From Aldrovandia affinis (taxonomy: Eukaryota; Chordata; Actinopteri; Notacanthiformes; Halosauridae), in NCBI GenBank assembly GCA_029706075.1, contig JAINUG010000325.1, positions 639,501 to 703,500 of the forward strand: a stretch of 64,000 nt of DNA, in the 5' to 3' direction. The translations under genes and the position numbers were made by a program. Position 1 is the stretch's first letter, and each line of letters opens with the position of its first letter. The notes under the pieces are model-generated. The model saw only the letters and a program-made list of their open reading frames with translations, was not told where the DNA came from and made no database searches. Below are positions 36,380 through 64,000 of the stretch, one piece after another.

Positions 36380-38700
36380 CAGAGAGAAAGTTGATCCAAT
36401 CCACAGACTAAAATAAGAGTGAAGTGCTAGTGCAAGCTGAGGGAGAGCCATGCTAATCAGAGGTGTAACAGAAAAAAGCCAATTTCAGAACTGCAACATT
36501 TTAACAGAGAGGTGCTCAAAGAACATGCCTGTCATTACAGGGGGGTGTGCCACTGATGCCAGACCTCACAGTATACAAACACTGTAATAATTGTTTGCTT
36601 ACACTTGCACCGACTCACACAAAAAGGAAAAAAAACAGCATTGATTTTAGAAGTGCTACCCTACCGCTAATGGATAGAGTGTTTAATGATATCATCAAAG
36701 TCTTTAAAGCAGTGCGCTGATTAATGCTGTGCTATTACACAGTGCTGAGTTATGGGTCCTGGCCCCGGCTCCGTCTGCAGGAAGCCACACATCCATGTTA
36801 ATCAGTCTCTTCCTTAGAGTGCCACTTTGGCAAGGAAGACCACATCAAACTGCCTGGCTGCTGGAACAAGGACACATTTTCCTAATAGACAGGGTGTTGT
36901 ACTCATTTGGTTTGTCATTTAATACACTAAGTGATTAAGCTAATAATGATCATCATGACAACCATTCACTTCTGCAAGATTATTATATCATTTATATTCA
37001 AGGGAAATAGAAAATGGAAGGTAGGCTAATGATGACAATAGTATGTATTAAAATATAATTTATGATTGATTCTTATACAAACTGTGAAAATACTTATGTT
37101 AATATGCATACTTTCACATACAGTAAACACGCTGCTCTCTGTCCTGTCCTTATATCTTCATTGTGTTCCCTGTTTTTAACGTATCCTCCTCTGAGCCATT
37201 TAATTACATGTACTAGAAGAGGAGAGAGCTGATCTGACTGTTTATCAACAGACAACCCCATCCCTCTTCCATTTCATCACAATTAATTATAAGGAGCGGA
37301 GATGACATTTTCTGTTCCTCTTGCCAAGGAAAACCTTTTTGTCTTCAAGTCTTTAACAATAAATGATCGCCGGAGGGTGGCTCAGATGCTCCTATCAGTG
37401 GGAGGGTGAGCAGCAATGCATATGGAACAACCTGACTGGCAAATATTTAAAGTGAGAATTTTAAAGGGTTTTGACATTGGCGTCATGCAATGGTTAGTGT
37501 TCCCAAATAAACTAATATGGAGCTATGAGCAATTTAAAACCACAGCTGAACAGCACTTCCCTACACTTTCATGCTTAAATTTCAGTCCTGCACAGTTGAT
37601 ATGTATGAAGCTACTGTATCACATTGTTAAAGATGTTATTTTGGCATTTAATGAAGGAAACATTGACACAGCATTGTTGTTCCTTAACAATTTCTATGCA
37701 TATAAGTTCTGTTATTTAATGAACAAATTGTAATGGTGGAGCAATTACTTCAAGACGAATTGTTGTCTCTTGATATTGGGGTACCTGGTCTTGGGCTGAG
37801 GCCACACAGAGAGCTAATGCATTCTCAATGGGGCTCATACGTTGACGGATGACAGAGAAAGTGGAGGTACCATCCATTATTAAATACACAGATTTGTCCG
37901 TATTGTTTCGTACAACAAAGGTTAAAAGGAGTTGAACTTTTGATGGACCACAGTATACGTAAACATCCGTTAACTGTTCGATAGACAATTATAAATGGCG
38001 AAGGCGGTGCTTTCCATTTTCTAACAAGGAGGAAAGAATTGTATCGACTGTATACACACATTAATTTTTTTTATTAGATAGTATGCGATTGAAGAAGCAG
38101 CCCATTGTGTTGTCAGCCAACTATCTCATGAGTTATATCAGTCTATGTTTACTACCCATCAAACAACAATCTGGACATTAACCAAGTGGCGGCAAGCAAG
38201 CTAACGTACTTCTGTATGGCTTGCTTACTGACTAAGCTAACGTAGCTCTAATATCTGTTATAATCTTCTAGATATCTCACTGCACTGATATGAAATTGAA
38301 CAGCACAATATTTCTTGATGTATGTTATTCAAATACAGCCAGAACATGCTGTGTGATAGTTCAAGGTGCCTGGAAGTTTTTCATGTCCTACTACAGTGCA
38401 GAAAATGTGGGGAAGAGAGACAGGAGCTGTATTGTAGACTGCCAGACATTGGTTTGTCAATTTACCAACTAGACTGCTAGAGCCGAGTGGCAATGACAGT
38501 GGTCAAATTCTTGAGTTACTGCCTGACTACTTGTATGATAAGGGATTAGATGTGACACTTTTTTGTGTTTACAGAATTGAGTAACCCCCTGTCCACTTGG
38601 TGGCACCATCACGCCTGATGTTGTTCTAACGTCCATAAACCCCACAAGAAGAAGAAGATGACGATTACTGTAAATATTCAAAGTGAACCCGCCTCTATCA
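36380..38700. other. Intergenic before smarcd1, no gene recognised
   Basis: Contains unremarkable AT-rich DNA. Two short open frames (37416-37733 plus and 37716-37988 minus) show no motif I recognise and no splice context that would support them. Confidence 0.6.
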
Positions 38701-38864
38701 GTCTCGTGCGAAGCATCAACTGAGTAGATGTTTCCATCGGGAAGATGCAGTTCATTTCGTTCACCTAAATGATTGGTTTAAAATAACGAATCTTTAGCCA
38801 ACGACCCAATACTAATCGCGATATTTCATTTTCACCTCATCACCGGTGCGTCTTATTTCCCAGT
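38700..38864 (+). promoter_or_regulatory. Likely smarcd1 promoter / 5' UTR, TATA-less
   Basis: An inverted CCAAT box (ATTGG, 38772-38776) lies about 90 bases upstream of the start. No TATA box is seen. The sequence AAGATGGCGGC at 38871-38881, overlapping the inner start codon, matches the YY1 consensus common at core promoters of TATA-less housekeeping genes. Confidence 0.5.
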
Positions 38865-59970
<21,106 letters not shown>

Positions 59971-61620
59971 GACTCAGAGCCAGTAGTCCCATCACCGGGG
60001 TGGTTGGAGGGAAGAAGACTTGCAATATATTAGTCCAGCCCCAGGACTTTTTTTAACCTCCCTCACATTTACACTTCCAGCTTGTAAAGAGCAAACGTTA
60101 CTGTTAACCATTTTAGACTCCTGCCCTGCTGTAGCCTGTGAGGCCATGTTAATGAGGCCCTGTCTTTTCACTTTGATTCCATTCCACATTCCACTACCTA
60201 AAAATGCATTTCAACTGCAACCAGCTTTCCTGTACACTTAGAGTATATCAAGGAAATGTGGAAAGAAATCGTGTAGAATTCAATCTTTTTGCTTATCTGT
60301 GTAAATGTTTTTCTCTGTGCACATTTGAATTATAGGAAGTGATTTTTAAAAACATTTACTTCAAACATTTAGGGTCAACAACATGATATTCAATCCTTAA
60401 TGCAAGTTAAATGTCTCATACAACTGCATATATAATTTTTGTAATTAAATGGGCTTTTATTTAGTGCCTTCCTTGCTTTTGCGTCATGGTTGTACGGGGT
60501 GGAAATTGACTTGGTGGTCATACTTTTTTGTTTGTTTTTTTGTTCTCAAACAAAAACAGTTTTTTTGTTTTTCAGGCTCTTTTTGTTCTCAAACATGATG
60601 AGTGTCGTATAATAATGTGCCCAACCTGCCTTGAGAGTGGGTGAAGAATGCACTTCACCTTCCATTTGTGTGCTGCTGTAGGCTTCTATTAAATGGACCA
60701 TTTTTATTGTAGCTATGTTTTTTGTTTTGTTATTTTCTAATTGTACATGTGTTGCCAAGGGACCATTCCCAGGTTTTTGATCTGAATTTGACTAGTCTTG
60801 CTAGGTACCAGTATAAGAACATTTTAAAAAGTACATTTATAAAGTAGTATGTAGGACCTCCAATGTTCTTATGGTTGTAAATACCTGGTTGAAAGTGGAC
60901 AGGGACACTAAAATAAAGGCCCATGACTGCCTGTCCTCAAATCTGTTCATTGAAACATCAGAATTGTTTTATTGTATTATTTCAGTGAGCCCAGTGGATA
61001 AATCTGGAACATGATGTAAATCTTCTGCTTGTGTGGTCTCATTTACCCATGGGACTAGTTTAAGGAAAGAATGCTCTAGAGTTATGTTGAAAAATTGATT
61101 AATATTACTGTCTTATGTGTAAAAGCCATAAACTCGAGGTATGCGGCCATAAATAAAATTAGTAAATTGTGACGACATCTGGTTTCAACCAGTTATAGAG
61201 CCGTTCAATGACTTACATGTTATATTTTTTTTACTTTTTTCGTTTTTTTGTGGACCGTGTCTATTCTCTGGCGACTGAAATTGTGTAGTTAGGATCCCCC
61301 CCGCGACCTTTTAAGGACCAACATTTATCACCCCTATTTTTTAATAAAGAACATTTTGAGTTAATACTTGCTTTATGCCTAGCTCATTTGCATTCTCTTC
61401 CCTTGTAGTTTACCTCAAATTTTTCGCTGTTCCATTAGTCTAACCGTTTAATTCTCAAAACATTGATCTACACGCAAACTATTGTAAAATGTCGAAGATA
61501 CGGGTAAAACTAGTGTTTTTGGCAGTCTGTTTAGGTTTCGTTTTTTAAGAAGAGTTCGATTTACAGAATGTGCGCGGAAGATCCCATCTCTAATGTTTAG
61601 GCGATTATTTTTCCATAAAA
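59971..61620 (+). other. smarcd1 3' UTR and short spacer to gpd1
   Basis: Poly(A) signal candidates are ATTAAA at 60444-60449, AATAAA at 60912-60917 and AATAAA at 61152-61157. The spacing to the gpd1 TATA box is under 1 kb, so the two genes are tightly packed. No other gene seen. Confidence 0.6.
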
Positions 61621-61629
61621 AACGATTCC

Positions 61630-61700
61630 AGTGGGGGCGTGGTCTGAATGCTACTCCACGTGCGAGGTATAAATAAATAGTCGGTTGCCACTAGTCCCCT
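61630..61700 (+). promoter_or_regulatory. gpd1 core promoter: GC box, E-box and TATA box
   Basis: TATAAATA at 61668-61675 lies about 90 bases before the ATG, predicting transcription start near 61700. The palindromic E-box CACGTG (61657-61662) sits 6 bases upstream of it, and GGGGGCGTGG (61633-61642) resembles an Sp/KLF site. CACGTG is the target type of USF, SREBP and ChREBP-related factors, which fits a lipogenic/glycolytic gene, but binding is inferred. Confidence 0.72.
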
Positions 61701-61766
61701 CTAGTGTACAGCACCGTTAGAGGGACAGTCACCGCCACCACACCACACTCACCGGAACGCCACACA

Positions 61767-61810
61767 ATGGCAGCGCCGAAGAAAGTCTGCATTATCGGCT
61801 CTGGTAATTG
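61767..61810 (+). CDS. gpd1: gpd1 exon 1 (residues 1-14 plus 2 bases)
   Basis: ATG in the context CACACAATGG. Encodes [14 protein letters not shown] and splits the Trp codon (TG|G). The donor is GTAAGA. Confidence 0.94.
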
Positions 61811-64000
61811 GTAAGACATTATATGACATATAGTTTCATTGTAGAGTATACATGTTTTCGTAGAAAGTAGTGAACCGTAGTTATAGAGACGCATAGGGAG
61901 GTAATCAATTGTCACCTATTGATCCGGACCTCGCTGCCTGACTCAAACGCGTAGTAGGAGCGGTATGAATGTGAAATTCCAACTGTAAAGTCGACGGGTT
62001 CGCGTGCGGTAAATTTAGGACACGCTCATTTGAGTTTTGTACTTTTTAATCTTAACTTCAGTATGTGATCAATACAATGCTGTTTCCGCACTGTCGTGTT
62101 TTATTTTAAATCGGGTTTAAAATCGCGGCCATTGTGGCTTTATACTAATTGAATGCTCCATTCTAATAACGTGTTCATTCCCAGTGTCACAGTGTCGTCT
62201 TTTGAGGGACGCAAAATGCCAACGCTTTTCCGTGATTCAAGGGTTATTATACAATACAATACAACTTTATTAATCCCCGAGGGGAAATTTGATTTTGGGC
62301 ATAGTAAGAACAGACAGATACCGATACAACAGAGCTAGGCTATGTTACGGCTGGACGTGCAGGTGCAATTAAAAATATAATAATAATTAGAAATTAGTCC
62401 ACATGCAAGGTAGGTATTTCACGTGCCAAGCTCCAGATAGGGCATACAGAAACACCAAGATAAAGTAGGGTTGCCCTGTAACGGTATCGTATTTTATGCA
62501 GGAGTTCATGAATCAGCTTGCTCATTTGGCAAATGACAGTAGTTTGTGTTGAACTCTTAATATAAAGAGAAGTCGGTTAGGGTCCAAATAAAATAAGGCA
62601 GTAGGCCACGGTTACTCAAATCTGGCCCATGAATCTAGATTCAGTTATATTTGTCTTTCTCTCAGGTAGGTAATTGAACAATTAGTGCTATTGATTGGCC
62701 AGAGTGTCTTCACACCTGACTCCCAGGTAAAGGGAGGGTGGGCCACGAGGACCGTAATTTGAGTAACCGTGCAGTGGGCTATTCAAAGAACGTAAAGGAA
62801 AGTACTGCAGTATTATTTGTTATTGCTGTGGTCTGAGCCCTATTTATATCTCCGCAAAGTATCGTGTTTCTCATCCTCCCCCCTTGCTGATATAATTTAT
62901 CTGTTCCGAAAGCGTTTTTCTGTGATAAAATGTTTGTATTAATTGTTTAGCCTAATTTAAATTCTCGCATATTACGTAAAGTAGTAGAACTAACAAGGTG
63001 CATGGAATATAAAACGGCAGTAATGAACATAAAAGAATTCCAGCTACACTTTAAGTAAAGTGGAAGAAAGTAATTGTTTATTATTTAAAACAAACGCGTT
63101 TGATCTACATAACTATCTAGTTTTCATTTATATTCATGTATTTTTAGTGGCTTAATTACTGTCAAAGGTCTGCAAGGGGACTATGTATGTTGCACTCTCT
63201 TATGCAGGGTGGGATATGTAACTGTGTACTAAAGCTGAGATGAAGCTTTGCCCTTTAGTAGGATATCTGAGCTGGTTTGTACTTGCAGTTCAGTTAGGTC
63301 CCTTATGTCTGCCCTTTTCCATGTAAAGCTCTGCCAACCACAGTATGTTTCAAATGCATTTTATATAGTGGAAATGGTTTGGTTAAAAATGACATTTAGC
63401 TTTTTGATGTACTTAAAGTATTGATCAATTTCTCTCTTCAGATGCATAATATTCTCATCCGATCTCCCCTTATGGAATTGAACCAAAATCTGTTCATTAC
63501 CATGGCTTTGTTGGGAGTGTGTAGAGCTACTAATTTCCACATAATGTTTCCCAGCTGTGTATAAATCATAATGCTTGGAATTGGGCAGGAAGAAAATTGG
63601 GTCAATCAAGTCCATGATTATCTGAACTGTAGTAAGTTGCTTGGTTGGAGTAGAAGCCTGCAAGCACTATGTCCCTTCAGGATTCAGGTTGAGAATCAAA
63701 CTGAAAGAAAGTTAGAAGGCAAGCACAAGCAGATTTAATGAATGGGTACACATGCAACAACAGCAGTTACCCAGTACCACAAAGGACAGCGAGACATATC
63801 ATGCACATGAAAAACAGACCAAACCCCCATAAATGATGTTCAGGTGATAAAATAATTGATATGTGCTCCACCCCCCATAGGGGCTCTGCCATTGCCAAGA
63901 TTGTGGGCTCTAACACCGCAACGAAGCCCAAGTTTGAAAAGACCGTGAACATGTGGGTATTCGAGGAGATGGTGAATGGGCGCAAGCTCACTGAGATCAT
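61767..64000 (+). CDS. gpd1: Cytosolic glycerol-3-phosphate dehydrogenase (NAD+), 5' part
   Basis: Catalyses dihydroxyacetone phosphate + NADH to sn-glycerol 3-phosphate in the cytosol, feeding glycerolipid synthesis and the glycerophosphate shuttle. Exon 1 (61767-61810) and the first 120 bases of exon 2 (63881-64000) encode 54 complete residues plus part of the next codon. They start [18 protein letters not shown], where GSGNWG at 11-16 is the dinucleotide-binding Rossmann loop, and run through [16 protein letters not shown]. The family is about 350 residues long, so about 85% of the gene lies beyond the window. It resembles fish gpd1 more than gpd1l (KK at 5-6, AIAKIVG), and the position beside smarcd1 supports gpd1. 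Confidence 0.94.
61811..63880 (+). other. gpd1 intron 1
   Basis: 2.1 kb, including a short retroposon-like patch near 62248-62330 (ACAACTTTATTAATCCCCGA, a common fish repeat phrase) and a hAT-type MITE. No other gene seen. Confidence 0.8.
62607..62771. mobile_element. 165-bp hAT-type MITE with 8-bp target duplication
   Basis: Perfect 15-bp terminal inverted repeats CACGGTTACTCAAAT and ATTTGAGTAACCGTG. The flanking 8-mers CAGTAGGC (62599-62606) and CAGTGGGC (62772-62779) match at 7 of 8 positions, the duplication length of hAT transposons. There is no coding capacity. Confidence 0.85.
63881..64000 (+). CDS. gpd1: gpd1 exon 2, cut by the window edge
   Basis: The acceptor CCCCCATAG is followed by GGGCTCTGCC. 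Completes Trp15 and encodes GSAIAKIVG through KLTEI, still open at the right edge. Confidence 0.95.

Noticed and set aside
37716..37988. Minus-strand 90-residue open frame in the asic1-smarcd1 gap
   Set aside because: Looks protein-like in composition, but I recognise no motif and see no supporting splice or promoter context; left unannotated.

Overview
The window is vertebrate nuclear DNA, almost certainly from a teleost fish. It carries split genes with GT-AG introns, long CA/TG and GA microsatellites, Tc1/mariner, hAT and piggyBac-type transposon remnants, L2-type LINE sequence and tRNA-headed SINEs whose tails end in TGTAA repeats. That tail type is known from eel UnaL2/UnaSINE but also from other teleosts, so an elopomorph source is only a weak guess.

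Three genes lie on the + strand in the conserved vertebrate order ASIC1 - SMARCD1 - GPD1. (1) An acid-sensing ion channel gene (asic1) runs from 379 to 24299 in 10 coding exons that join in frame to 535 codons. (2) smarcd1, the BAF60a subunit of SWI/SNF chromatin remodelling complexes, runs from 38865 to 59970 in 13 exons that join in frame to 516 codons. (3) gpd1, cytosolic NAD-dependent glycerol-3-phosphate dehydrogenase, starts at 61767. Only exon 1 and the first 120 bases of exon 2 are present, so it runs off the right edge. A TATA box and a CACGTG E-box lie just upstream. The three genes are neighbours by old synteny; nothing suggests a shared pathway.

The rest is intron and intergenic DNA filled with repeats. 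asic1 introns hold four solo-LTR-like insertions (4891-5372, 6580-7173, 16253-16952, 23171-23683), a 1515-bp decayed Tc1 element (18209-19723), further Tc1 fragments, SINEs and several (TG)n tracts, two of them close to 3' splice sites. The 13-kb asic1-smarcd1 gap holds a degenerate Tc1 copy and a nested block (28486-32610) with a Tc1 composite and an L2-type LINE. It also holds a dispersed repeat and a striking 47-bp-arm hairpin (36277-36376). smarcd1 introns hold a dead LINE, a piggyBac-type deletion element, a hAT deletion element, SINEs and a BED-like zinc-finger fossil. gpd1 intron 1 holds a 165-bp hAT-type MITE with an 8-bp target duplication.

I found no operon, CRISPR array, virus or clearly new multigene system. 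The most biologically interesting point is in asic1: the diverged first exon lacks the residues (human ASIC1a E63, H72/H73, D78) linked to proton gating, while the rest of the channel is strongly conserved.
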